NCBI GenBank assembly: GCA_015680685.1
Contig: MNCI01010443.1
Coordinates: 1,646,235 to 1,710,234, forward strand
Source of the DNA: Gnetum montanum
Taxonomy: Eukaryota > Streptophyta > Gnetopsida > Gnetales > Gnetaceae
Direction of reading: 5' to 3'
DNA length: 64,000 bases
Position numbers and translations under genes: made by a program. This document shows positions 44,346 to 56,518 of the stretch, piece after piece; position 1 is the first letter of the stretch; the number at the start of each line of letters is the position of its first letter. Below the pieces are notes generated by a model. That model had not been told where the DNA came from. It was given only the letters and a program-made list of their open reading frames with translations, and searched no databases.

Positions 44346-46491
44346 TGAAACACCACAAAAATTTCGACCCAGCACTTTCAAACAAGAATCAAGCTAAGTC
44401 ATGATACTTCCCAGCATGACCGAAACTTGTGAACCTCAAAAATAGCATCAAATAGAGCATATTTGAATAAGAGAGAGTTCCTTGGGACCCATAGGTGACT
44501 ACATCAACATCCGGCATCAGGAATTTCAAGTTTTGGGTTCAAAATACTTGGTTTTGACCAAGTATACTCTGGGCACACCTTGGTGTACGCTGGCCAACGT
44601 ATAGCCCAGCGTACAACAACTTTTGGGCCCCAAGAATGAGTCAAAACATGCCATAACTGAGCATTTGGACCCCCTAGGACCTTCCCCAAGGTCCCTAGTA
44701 GCTCTCAAGCACTTGAAAATCAAATTTTGGGCTCAAAATGATGGTCTTTCATTCCTCTAAGCTCAGCGTACAGCAACTTTCGGGCCCCAAAAATGAGTCA
44801 AAACATGCTAGAACAGAGTGTCTGAAACCCCCAGGACCTTTCCCAAGGTTCCCAGTAGCTCTCAGGTACTCAAAAATCAATTTTTGACCTTAAAATGAAG
44901 CATTTGCATGTGTGTACGCTGGGTACATTTTTGGTGTACGCTGGCATGCATGTACGCTGGCATGCTATACGCTGGCATCCTGTACACTAGCATGTTGTAC
45001 GCTAGCATCCTGTATGCTGGCATGCATGTACGCTAGCATCCTGTACGCTGGCATGCTATACGTTGGCATTCTGTACGCTGGCATGTTGTACACTGGCATC
45101 CATGTATGCTGGCATGCTGTATGCTAGCATCCTATACACTGGCATGCATGTACGCTCTATACGCTGGCATCCTGTACACTGACGCTGGCATCCTGTACAC
45201 TAGCATGTTGTACGCTAGCATCCTGTATGCTGGCATGCATGTACGCTGGCATCTTGTATGCTAGCATCCTGTATGCTGGCATGCATGTACGCTAGCATCC
45301 TGTACGCTGGCATGCTATACGTTGGCATTCTGTACGCTGGCATGTTGTACACTGGCATCTTGTACGCTGGCATCCATGTACGCTAGCATGCTGTACGTTG
45401 GCATGCTGTACACTGGCATCCATGTACGCTGGCATGATGTATGCTGGAATCCTGTATGCTGGCATCCATGTACGTTGGCATGCTGTATGCTAGCATCCTG
45501 TACGCTGGCATGCATGTACGCTGGCATGCTATACGCTGGCATCCTGTACACTGGCATGCATGTACGCTAGCATCCTATCCACTAGCATGTTATACGTTGG
45601 CATCCTATACGCTGGCATGTTGTACGCTGGCATCTTGTACACTGGCATGCTATACGATGGCATCCTGTACGCTTGCATCCATGTACGCTGGCATGTTGTA
45701 CACTGGCATCCATGTATGCTGGCATGCTGTATGCTAGCATCCTATACACTGGCATGCATGTACGCTGGCATCCTGTACACTAGCATCCTGTACGATGTAC
45801 AGTTGTAACATATCCTACACTCAGTCAACGCACCACTTGTCTCCTGATCCGAATTTTTCTCACCTTACAGCCACTCATCCCCTTTTAGACCCAAGTCTAA
45901 TGTCGAAACCTGTATAAAAACTCCAATTTTTGACTAGATCCAGGTTGGAAAATGGCATGCATCTTGGCAAAAAATCAGGGCAGACCACACTAAGAAAATT
46001 GAGAAACCTGCATCTTATACGCTGGACCTAAACCCTGCACGCTGAACATACAGTCTTTACGCTGTGCCTGCATTTCAAAACAGCACACCATCATCCCTCT
46101 GCATCCACCGGGGCTGTTCGTTCGCCTTGTGTCAGATCCACAACTGCGTCTAGACCGCTGCATTGTAATTTTCATTATGCAATAATATTTCTGCATTTTT
46201 TGCCAAGATTTGTTACAATTTTTGTTCGTTCTTGTGCGCTTACTGTTTACATTCTTGTACATTTACGCTCAGTTTTACATTTGTTACGTCGTTTACATAT
46301 AACCCAGCATATAGAATATAGGTGTACGTTCGGGGAAATCCTTGTCTGATCCACGTGTGAACCACCCAAGGTACTCTGCCTTCGTTAATTCCAACTTGCC
46401 CTCAAGCGAAGGTAGGGTCTTCTGTGCTTGTCTAGGGATCTCTTGGTCTCTGTTTCATTCCAGCCCCGAACCGACGATTTCGGACAGTACA
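44346..46491 (+). mobile_element. Element B 3' LTR, enlarged by a minisatellite
   Basis: 2146 bp, same ends as the 5' LTR (TGAAACACCACAAAAATTTCG to ACAGTACA). The roughly 800 bp of extra length come from the 15-bp array at about 44925-45800. TATA box at 45913-45920. Confidence 0.92.
44925..45800 (+). repeat. 15-bp minisatellite inside the B 3' LTR
   Basis: Roughly 55-60 units of the type TGTACGCTGGCATCC / TGTACGCTGGCATGC (occasional 16-bp units with GCATGCATG). A block of about 99 bp at 45002 recurs at 45261, and another of about 65 bp near 45088 recurs near 45690, so parts were copied as larger pieces. Because 15 is a multiple of three, pentapeptide open frames appear on both strands; they are not genes. 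Confidence 0.93.
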
Positions 46492-46496
46492 CTTGG
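46492..46496. repeat. Target site duplication of element B, right copy
   Basis: CTTGG, pairing with CTTAG at 37325-37329. Confidence 0.75.
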
Positions 46497-48011
46497 TAGT
46501 TTCCAAGCTTGAGAAAGATTCAAAGGCTTGAAAAGTATGTGGCTTCAAGAAGATTCAATTCTTTTTGTACCTCTCTACTTGCTTGAGTACAGGTGTGTTT
46601 TCATGAATTTCTTACCAGTCTGTGTCAACCAATAACAAGAAGTTGAATTATTCTTTGCATGGTGTGGTTTCCATCCAATATATATATATGATGATGATGA
46701 TCAGAATTGAAACATCCCTTAGATAAAATAAATGGGCTACAAGCATTGGTTATGGAACTAGAAAGATATTTTACCCATGCTTAAAGGTCCCCTCTAACTA
46801 ACGTCCTTTCTTAGTTCTTGCTTCTCTTTTCTTCTCAAATAAGGAATAAGGGTTATCCATGAAAGAATTCTTGTGTCTCGAAGGGGTGGATTGGTCCTAG
46901 AGTGGCAATGCAAAGTCACTGAAAGTGGTTGGTTTTGGTTTAGACTAAGGTTAGAATTTATTGGATCATTTAACCATAAATTCCACAAGGGACTTCATGT
47001 GACCATGATTGGGACATCCATTCCATTCTCTATAACATCCATCAATACTCTTCATAACTCACCTCACTACTCGTTTTCATGTTTTTGTTTCATGTCTTAG
47101 TTTGATGTGCTAAAATTCCTAAATAGATTCTCTGGGTTTGTTCCTTAACTTTTTGTAATCATCAATCAACTATGGGACCCATGGACTCCTTTAGTTGAGG
47201 CTATGTAATGGAAAATGAGCATGTGCTACTATGGGGAGGACCCACTTGCATATCTCGTGGTTTGGTTAGTTAAATACCTTACCCTTAGATATTACCACAA
47301 TCAAATCTTTCGTGCACCCCATCGTGCATCCAACTATGTGCTTCTTAAAGCATTCTTCTTCATAAAATCTAGTTCTCAAATTATTTGTCAATTTTCTAAA
47401 TTTTCAAACCCTCTTCTAATATTTTCATCATGTTCTTAGCTTTTTGGGATTTCATTTGATCCCAATTTTCTTCCAAAGCTCATTATATTTTTCAAATTTT
47501 AACAAAGTTAATAGTGGTCAATAGCTGCATCAATTGGGCTTATCAACGTAGCCCAAAAAATCTATAAATACTACCCAAAAGTTTGAAATTTTTTGTCATT
47601 TTCTTTAAAATAAGAGGGGATTTTTTACAATTTTTCAAAGCCCAAATCCTTCCAAAGCCCATAACTTTCATATCATTTGTCCAAATCACTTCATTCTTTA
47701 ATCCTATAGTTATTGGAGGTAAGCTTTTAATCATGGTGGCCACAAACCTTAATGTTTTTGATGAAAATTTTTCTAACTCCCCCAAAGGGTTAATAAATAA
47801 AATAATATTAAACCATCAATTTTTGAGAGTCTAATCCTTCCAACAAGTCTAGTAAACCTAAAATTATTTATTAATATTAAAATAATAATAAAATAATCAA
47901 CCAAGTCATGATCACAACTTAGCCAAGTGGAACTACCTCAAGAGATAAGGTATTCCCAATGTTTGAAAGTTACACTTTAAGTGCTAATCCTTGGTCATGT
48001 TGTGATTATAG
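46497..48011. other. AT-rich non-coding stretch
   Basis: No gene seen. It contains a short TA/GAT microsatellite (about 46678-46702) and AT-rich runs with ATTAATA words (47855-47900). Possibly the 3' untranslated part of element C. Confidence 0.4.
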
Positions 48012-49969
48012 ATGGCACCTAGACCAAAATGCCTACAAGAAGAAGGACCATCACAACCAAAGGACAAATGATATAGAACTAGAAGCCTAGCAACAAGTAG
48101 CAGAAAGTCATGTAATGTGACTCTTTAGGAGGAACTTGAAGTGGAATTTGTTTGACAAATTCCTGAAGAAGAGGCTGTGATTGAACAATTCCAAAGAGGA
48201 GAGGCACCAAGGCCCATATTAAGACTTGAGGTCACATTGACACAAGCCTACCTAGATACGATCAAGCCTCGTGATGTCTAATGCTTAGTTCTTTAAGAAT
48301 TGAACTTTGGACCATTCTTGGAACATGCTCCACTAGAAGCTAAGATGTAATTGCAAAGGTCTCCCATGTGGTCAATCATCACTACTAGTGGGGATTGGTA
48401 TATTAGAGAGACATATCTCTTCTAGAATAGCAAAAAGGTAGGAGCTACTATGAGACAAAAGGACATTTAGGTGTCTTACTTGGTAGAAGTGATTATTCAA
48501 GCTCTTGGCTTGCCTGATTTTGGCACCCATTTGGCAGAAATCTCAATGCAAGAAAATCTTGAGGCAAAAAGGGAGTGGAGCCAGTGGCGTTATGGGGTTG
48601 ACCATAAGGAGTTTGGTGCACTAACGTTGATAGAGCATATATACTTCAAGATAGTGGCCTATCACCTCAATCTGATGGTGAGGCCTAGCAAGGTAACAAC
48701 CTTTTCCACTTGTGCCTATGTTGCTCTAAGTAGAAAATTTCCTATTAACCTTCGACAACTAATCTATCTAGAGATAGAGAAATGCTAAAAAGAATGAACG
48801 TGGAAGGAAAACCTTGCTATTTCCATGCCTTTTCAAAAAACTTTATAAAAGGGCAGGGATAGTCCGTTATGCCAATGATACAATTAGGCATACTCCCATT
48901 AGCTCTTAGTTTGAGATGAGGAGGATAAGATCCCTATCATGTTAAAAGAAGAGGAGCTATAGCCACCAACTCCACCACCCACTTAGGAAACAGTGCTAGA
49001 GGCCCATGTATCCATTGAGCACCTATGCAAAATTTGAGAGTAGTTCTTGCATGAGTGGGGGTAACAAGTAAGAACAAGTGATGGGGATCCATCTATGTAC
49101 CATCCTGCAATGACTCACTTCAGCAATGTGGCTTAAATGATCAACTAGATGGTAGGAGGTGGGCCAATATTCTCAACCCAAAGAACATATTTTCCCATGA
49201 GATCAAATCCTAGTGCCCAAGAGGTGATAGTGTCTCTCTCACAACAATACGAATTCCCTAAAATCTCTATGAATGTTGCTACATTTTTGATGCACTTGGA
49301 GGAGGGTAAAGGGACAATTGTATTAGTGATGTAACACCAAGGGTAGGAGATAGTAGTAGAAGTGGTTGTTGATGGAATTTTTGAAGCATTGAATGCACTT
49401 GCGGTGGTTGTACTATACATTTCTACACTTAGAGATGTGCAGATGTCTACTGAAATTGTTAGCAGAAGACTAAGTGTGGCCCAACACGAAGAGTTGCTAG
49501 ACTGACTAGTGGGAACTAGGCAACTAATTCTAGATATCTTTGATTTTCTAGATAATGTCATCATAACCCAATCAAAGCTACTTTCCAAAGAGCAAATGCA
49601 TCATTTTTGAAGGGAAACTCAAAATGACTCAAGCACAAAAATAATGCTTGGCCATGAAGGTTGTTGAATTTAGAGCCCATCCTTCTGATCCCACACTCCT
49701 CAACCCTACACTAATAAGAGATGAAGGTTTTCAACAATCTTTAAGATAAACTCAAATAGGTTGAGGTGGGGATGGTGACGATCATCTTTGACTAGTTTGT
49801 GGCCAAGGCCAAAATAGATTCAATTCAGAAGGACTTGGTCTAGACATGCTTGGAGAATGAGATGTTGATCATAGAAAATCATCACCTATGGAATGTTGAT
49901 ATGTAGAAAGTAAAAATGTAGGAATTAATCCATCAATAGCAAGAGTAGTAAGCCAGGGTGAACATTAAG
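48012..49969 (+). pseudogene. Broken ORF of plant retroelement type, unassigned
   Basis: From an ATG at 48012 (MAPRPKCLQEEGPSQPK) a degenerate frame runs through TLTQAYLDTIKPRDV and WSIITTSGDWYIRETY to an open part at 48471-48788 (VIIQALGLPDFGTHLAEI; HLNLMVRPSKVTTFSTCAYV; INLRQLIYLEIEK). The layout recalls the extra 3' ORF downstream of pol in Athila elements and plant transposon-type domains, but I cannot name the family with certainty. The later part (about 49600-49960) looks like a charged helix. Stops are frequent and the insertion of E ends it. Confidence 0.45.
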
Positions 49970-49974
49970 CTTAA

Positions 49975-51725
49975 TGAAGCACCCAAAATTTCCAAGGCAT
50001 TCTTGCTTCACCAAGCCCTGGCAATTTAGGCAACATCACGGATATTCTTCAGGAGATGGACACTTTGAAATTTTGACTTTCTAGTTCAGAAAGTTTTCTA
50101 CTCCTAGTGTCAATAGGCTCAATGGATTCTCCAGCCTACACACTTGAGTAGTGCATCCAGCTGACAGCCTACTTAGAAGTAATGCATGGAGTTATCAGCA
50201 GTGTTCAAGATGCACAAAACAGTTCAGGAAGTTGTCTACTCAAATCATTTGCTACTCTATGCTATGTAGCGTAGCAAGCTTTAGAATACAGTGTAGAACA
50301 AAGTGCTACGTTACGCGGCGTAGCACAGTGTAGCAAAGGTCAGACAATCAGTTCCTTCGCCTGACACCAGGTCCTTCAGCAATGGCTCATTCCATGAAAA
50401 AGTGGAAAATTTGGCGAAAAGCAAGCCATGTTGGCTGCTATGCTATGCTATGCTACATAGCATATCATAGCATAGAAACTCTGCAAAAATAACGAAGGAC
50501 ATCTGAAAGTGTAGGATCACCAAGTTCAAAAGTTTCGCATTGCAAAGAGAAAAAGTTCCAGATTGTCAGCATTTCCTAGATTAAGGTAGGTTTCTACACT
50601 ATGCTACGCTGCATAGCATAGCATAGTATATCAACTATGAAAAATTAGTCAGAACACTTCAAAGGCTTCCAGCACATGCAACAGGCCCCGATGCAAGTTT
50701 CTTCCTTGAACTGGTTACTATGCTACACTATGCTTCATAGCGTAGCAAGATGTTACACTACACCAACATGCTACGCTGTAGAATGTAGTACGATGTAGCA
50801 AGTAGCTATGCTACATTAGTGCACCTCCTTGCACAACAAGCTACTACACTATGCTCACATGCTATGCTACAAAGCATGGCACAGTGTAGCAGGCAGCTAC
50901 GCTCCATCAATGCACCTCACCTATTTACATCGCTGGCACATATCTCCAAGTTCTAATAGTGTAATTACAGTATGGCAGGCTTGTCAATTAGCTTTATAGT
51001 TCCATGTAGGATGGACATGTCAACATGGATCCAAGACATGTGGCATCCAAACCGCATCTTTCGCGTGCTCCTGGCCTTATAAATACCTCGATGAGTAATG
51101 CTCAAGGGGTTGGTTGGCAAGCAATTTGGTTGATTAGCAAACAAAACTGGTTGGCAAGTTAGCAAAAATTTGAGCAAGCAAGTTAGCACTTTTGCAAGTT
51201 GGCAAACTGACGATCTTGACGATTGTAAACATTCCTCCTGTTGGGCATTCTGTTTTGCACCTTCCCATTACCTTTGTATGATTTCTCATTGTCAACCCCC
51301 TAAGTTTGCATTCAAGCACCCAGTTGACTTGCTTTGAACGTTTTGGTTACTTTTGGGTTCTTTGTGCTTCCCAGTGTCCCACAACCAATTGTATCCACTT
51401 TGACATAGTAAAGCCATAGCTTTGAGAGCAATGCATTTTCTTAACTACATTTTACTTTGCTTTTCTGCTTTTCATTGCACTTTACATTGTTTTCCGCTTT
51501 CTTGCATTAAAATTTTATTATTTTAAATTATAAGTATTTCTTTTGAATCACCTGTTTGCAAAAGGTTATAGTAACACCGATTAAGTCACTGTCTGATCGA
51601 CCAGACCATTCATGGTGCCCCATTTCTGTTTTATCCAACATAGCCCTTGCGCTGATCTAGGGTTAAAACTGTCACAACCGACGACCTCTGGTGTTTTCCA
51701 ACCACCGACATTTTCAGTCACTACA
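49975..51725 (+). mobile_element. Element E 5' LTR
   Basis: 1751 bp, TGAAGCACCCAAAATTTCC to CACTACA. Rich in GCTACG/CGTAGC repeats. TATA box TATAAATA at 51078-51085. Confidence 0.9.
51078..51085 (+). promoter_or_regulatory. Element E 5' LTR TATA box
   Basis: TATAAATA in GGCCTTATAAATACC, at the same place as in the A LTRs. Confidence 0.7.
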
Positions 51726-51731
51726 GTTTTC

Positions 51732-51750
51732 TAGCGTTAGAAGGAGGGCC
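51732..51750 (+). other. Element E primer binding site
   Basis: TAGCGTTAGAAGGAGGGCC, six bases after the LTR end; two changes from the B form. Confidence 0.85.
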
Positions 51751-51795
51751 TTTTGGTGCCCTTTCTATGTTTTACGGTATTCCTGTAAGCATTCT

Positions 51796-52073
51796 GTACC
51801 CTAATACGCACTAGCATAATCTTGACACCTAGTTGTGATTGTTTATGCATCGTGCAGTGTAGATCGATCACTCTGACAGTTATTCTGGAACCCTGCAGGA
51901 CATAAAGCCTCCGATTGCCAATTGACTCTTTTGTCTTACAATAGTCTTCCATGTGTTTTATACCCTATCACACACTAGCATAAACATGACAGCCTTATGC
52001 AGTTGTTTACGCATCATGTGGTATGGGTCGGTCGCTCTGGCGATTCCTTTGGAATCCAGCAAGACATAAAGCC
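51796..52073 (+). repeat. Tandem duplication in element E leader
   Basis: Copies at about 51796-51909 and 51961-52073, 165 bp apart, matching the pair in A. Confidence 0.78.
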
Positions 52074-52134
52074 TTTTGATTGCTTTCTGATTTCGTTGTT
52101 TTTCTTGTTCACAAAATTAGCTAGCTTCGTGAAA

Positions 52135-55100
52135 ATGACTTCCCCAAGCATTGCTGCTAACACCTGTAACCTCAAGGTTCCCTTCACAGTTCAAGGCATC
52201 ACAGGTGCCAAACAACCACTTAGCCCAGTGCTGCGGCCACGTCAATCCCTCAGGATCCAAAACCGGGGACCTGAGGGTTTAGCCCAACAACACGGGCATT
52301 ATAACTTTATCTATGCAAAGGTGCAGGCAAACTTGCCCTTGGATGTGCAAGAACTCAAAGAAAAACATAGCTTCGAGTTCGTTTATTGTAATGGGAAGGA
52401 ATTTGTTCCCATTCTCAGTGATTCCATTCCTTTGACACAGACGAATCAATGGCTACTAGACCAACTAATCCAGTTGGCTAGGCTTAGGGAGCAGCAGGAC
52501 ATAGTGTCCAATCATGATGAGACCTTCCAGGATGGATAGGAGGAGCTCGATTCTCAATCCAATGGGGGAGGTCAAACAAACCCTGTTGTCGTCCCTCCTA
52601 CCTAGTCTTCCTGGACCAACCTGTTTTCTATCACTACTCCCTTCGTGATTACACCTACACTTTTGCACCCCGTAATTACATCTGCAATGGGTAGCCATGT
52701 CATCTCCTTGGTGTATCAATGCCCCTATTCTCCTATTTCATTTTTAGCCACTATTCCTCTGCAAATCATTCATCAGTCCATTCCTGTAGTGCATCACATG
52801 CCAATCACGGCTACCCTACCACATGTTCACACCGTACCTACTTCATAGTCATACGCAACTTCCATTTCCATTCTTGCATTCACACCTATCCCACCATCAG
52901 TGGTAGGCCCAAGCCCATCCACATGGTGGACCCCATTCATTGCTTCCCCTACTATGCTACCATCACAGATGTCTCACCACGTTTCCCACCAAGCCTACCA
53001 AACCCCGCAAACAGTACAACTTGGCACGGGAATATGGTATTTTCCACCTCACACACAAGCTGCCCATTCCGTGGTGCAACCCATGACTGTTGCTTCAATA
53101 GTGCCACCTACTAGGTGGTGGATAGCGTAGCGACCACTATTCACAAGGGTCATCCCAATGGTACCACCGATGGATCATGCTGCTGCCCTTGTCACTCCAC
53201 ATATGGGAGTTGCCTCGGCAGTTCCCCAACCGTCTACATCATTGCAAGGTCTAGATCAAGTGTTCTAGCTTATCCAGACCCTTACTGAGGAAATAAAATA
53301 CCTTAAGGCTGTCGAGTCTGACATGGTACAAGTCATGGACTTTTACTAGGATGACCCTATCAACCCTATGATCCCCGCACCAACGTTACCTCGATGGATG
53401 TCCCTCCCCCACTTCGCAAAATACAATTGGGAGGGAGATCCCAACACACATCTTATTACCTTTAGGTCTGAGTGTCTTCTATTATAATAATGGCTGCACA
53501 CTATTATCCACGTCTTTGCCATGTCTCTAAACAGAAAGGCCTTGGACTAGTACCATGCCCTACCATGCTCCTCCATATCAACCCTAGAGGAGCTTCTGAC
53601 CCAGTTCATGACTGGCTTCAAGTATAACTTGAAGCTAGAAATCACGCTAGATCAGCTGATGAGTGTGAAGCAAGTTCCTTTGGAACTAGTCTAGAAGTTC
53701 ATCCAGCATTGGAGCGCAACCCTTAATGAAATCCGCGAGCCCATCACAGAGGCCCACTTATTGGTCATCTTTAAGGGTGTATTGAATGACTTCATCAAGT
53801 CTAAGTTGTACTACCTTGCTCCCCGCACTCTTAGTCAGGCCTTTGCCTAGACTAAGAGCATACAGGATGCGATTGAGGCAAGCAAAGACCCGACCTATAT
53901 TGGTTACAAAAACACCTTCACAAGCAAGGACAAGGGTAAGGCTACAAAAACCACGGTGGCTGTTGTGGAAAATGAGGGCAAACCCAAACCTAATAACAAT
54001 GGTAACAAGAATAACAAAAACCCGGCCGCATTAACAGCTAACCCCACGCCCAGGCAGGGAAATGCACCACTACCTTTCGCACTCGCACCAAAGACACCTA
54101 TGCCCCCAAAACCAAACTTTGAGCGTAAAGACTACTCAAAGTATACCCCACTACCTATCAAGCCTTCAGATATTTTGAAGCAGCTACTGGCAGCAGGGTA
54201 CATTCAACACAAGCGGATGTTAGAGAAGGGAGTCAGGAAACATCAGCGCTACTACGAGCTCCTTAGGAACCCCTCTTTGGCCCTACCCAATGAACCCCTA
54301 GTCACTAAAGGTTTCAAGCTGGATCAATTTTGTGACTACCACCAACAGTGTGGTCACAACACAGATTACTATCTAGCATTGAAGGATGACATCCAGAGGA
54401 TGATTGATCAGGGGAAGTTGGTGCTAGAAAAAAGTAACCTAGTACGCCCCAAAAATCAATCTCTGCATGTCTACACTGACCCCCTCAATGCCAACAACAT
54501 CGATTATGTCATCAACACCATCGGCATTGACAGTAACCTTAGACTACCCTAGCAACCATTTGTAGTCCATGTGCCTCAGCGTAGCACATTAGCACCACTA
54601 ACAGCTGATCAAAGTCCACAGCAGCCATTTGTCCTGAGAGCCCCTCCCAGGGTGTTCGCCCCTACACCATCTGTTAACAAAACCATGCCACCTCACTTGT
54701 TAACACCATTAGCTCCATTTTTCATCAGGGGGCCAACTCCTTCAATATTCCACCCTGCATAAGATAGCTACATAGCCTTCTCGTCCTAAAAAATGAAAAG
54801 TGTGTTTCATAGGTGAGACGTCGAGGGAAGATACTGCCCTAGGTGCTTCCAAGCCTATGTCTTCACCCCCTACATCTACGCCCTTATCACCAAAGAGGGA
54901 TGTTTCTATGACCACATAGTCTACGCCGCCTCACCAAAAAGGGTCTGAACATAGACACAAAATTGTCTCTCTGGAAATTCATCTTCTGGGACAAACGGAA
55001 GAGGAGAAGGGCAGTAAATAGGAAAGTGGCCAGGACCTCCTAGATGCTCTCACGTAGGTCAAACAAGATCTAAAATAAAAGAATACTACCCTAAGCTTGT

Positions 55101-55988
55101 ATGACCTAATCATGACATCTACCGCACATCGTGAAGCTTTGGTTCGCATGTTAACGGTGATTCTAGTCGACAAGGACATGCCAGCAGAGGAGGAAGTGAT
55201 TCACTCGGTTATGCTTCCCTCTGTGCCTACAGAGCCAAAGCCATCCCAACTGACTTTTTACGACAGTTCCATTAGGGAAGACTCCTAAAGGGGTCAGGTG
55301 ACTATAACACCTCTATTCATCATAATTTGGATCGGCCAACATAGGATCCAAAGGGTACATGTTGATGATGGGGCCACCACTAATGTCATCCCCTTTCCTA
55401 TTGTGAAGAAGCTAGGTTTGGTCAACCAGATCAGACCCACAACAACGTCATGCTTGAAGTCATTCAATGGGGCACGAGTCATGGTGAAAGGCAAGGTCCA
55501 TATAGACTTCGTGGCAGGAGACCAGTTCCCAACAAACACAACATTCATCATGGTCAAAGAGATGCCTAGGTTTAACCTGATCTTGTGAAGGTCATGGTTA
55601 GCACAACTTAGGGCTATCTCTTCGCCCATTCACTAGGAGATCGACCTACCATACACAGGCAGGGAGGTGGTAATCCATGGCGATGAGACAATGACATAAG
55701 CTATCAATAATGTAGACATGGAACAGGGCTCAGAGGTCATAACCTCTGAGAATGAAGTGCCTATTGCAGCACACACTAACCATCTAGCAAAAGAATTAGC
55801 TTGGAAAGCTAGTTCNTGCAGCACACACTAACCATCTAGCAAAAGAATTAGCTTGGAAAGCTAGTTCCCAAAATGAAAATGTGTGGGCTGAGTTGCCCTT
55901 CCAAGCGAAGGGTAATGATATAGACAAAGACCTTGGCAAGGTGCCTCAGCCTTATGCCTCGCTCAACCCATGATGGGTCAAGAAGTAG
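52135..55988 (+). pseudogene. gag-pro: Element E gag-protease, broken
   Basis: Same domain order as in A. ATG at 52135; the N-terminal domain is open to 52537 (YAKVQANLPLDVQELKEKHSF; FVYCNGKEFVP). The gag core is at about 53330-53860. A clean frame at 53956-54552 covers the basic linker, the KYTPLPIKPSDILKQLLAAGY motif and the knuckle CDYHQQCGHNTDYY, whose last Cys is Tyr as in A. Protease: HVDDGATTNVIPF (near 55360) and FNLIL (near 55580). Stop at 55986. The frame is disturbed by a 51-bp duplication around an N at 55816. Confidence 0.88.
55765..55867 (+). other. Exact 51-bp duplication around an N: likely assembly join
   Basis: 55765-55815 and 55817-55867 are identical, separated by a single N (55816). 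Element A has only one copy of this segment. This looks like contig ends joined without removing an overlap. Confidence 0.85.
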
Positions 55989-56136
55989 CTATGCATAGCA
56001 TAGCAACCCCACTGCTTCACACCCACTCACCATCCTTTGTACATTTACCACCTTTTTGTTTTGTCCCCACCATCTACGTTAGTTACTAGTTAGCCATATT
56101 TTAAATCATTAGTCGATCATCCCTTTAACACGTGAT

Positions 56137-56340
56137 GGCCCGAAATGGCCTAAAACTATGTTACGCTATGGCCCGAAAAGGCCTAAAACTACGTTACGCT
56201 ATGGCCCAAAAAGGCCTAAAACTACATTACGCTATTGTTGGAAATGACCTAAAACTAGCGATGGCTCGTAATGGCCTAAAACTAGTCCAGGGGTCGAAAA
56301 TGGCCTAAAACTAGCAGGGGCCCAAAATGGCCTAAAACTA
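56137..56340 (+). repeat. Mini-hairpin array 1 of element E (post-protease)
   Basis: Seven units, the first three with perfect GGCC/GGCC stems around CGAAAT, CGAAAA and CAAAAA (from 56137), each followed by TAAAACTA. Cleaner than the same array in A. Confidence 0.85.
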
Positions 56341-56518
56341 AAACATTAAAAACAAAACTTTTACATGCAATTCATCACTTAGACAATGCATAAGTTAGCG
56401 TAGAACCAATTTCTGTTTCGAAAATTCCTCTTTTCATTCAAACTTTTGTCTTTTAAACAATGTTTACAAAAATTTCACAAAATCCAAAAATCCAAAATTT
56501 CAAAAAAAATCCATGCTG

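Larger units (their letters stand above)
37330..46491 (+). mobile_element. Element B: gag-protease-only LTR element
   Basis: A 9.2-kb element with both LTRs, primer site, PPT and near-perfect 5-bp target duplications, but no RT, RNase H or integrase anywhere. Gag-protease (39262-42709) is followed within 30 bp by hairpin arrays of post-protease type and then of post-pol type, then the purine tract and PPT. LTR ends, PPT and purine block match element D. It would need pol from a related element to move. Confidence 0.9.

Noticed and set aside
44925-45800. CRISPR-like array
   Set aside because: Units are directly adjacent without unique spacers, and the context is a plant LTR.
44912-45808. Several overlapping open frames of pentapeptide repeats (LYAG-type) on both strands
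   Set aside because: They arise because the minisatellite period of 15 bp is divisible by three; no start context, no other domain, and the array is LTR DNA.
46676-46705. TA/GAT microsatellite
   Set aside because: Short simple repeat, ordinary for plant intergenic DNA.
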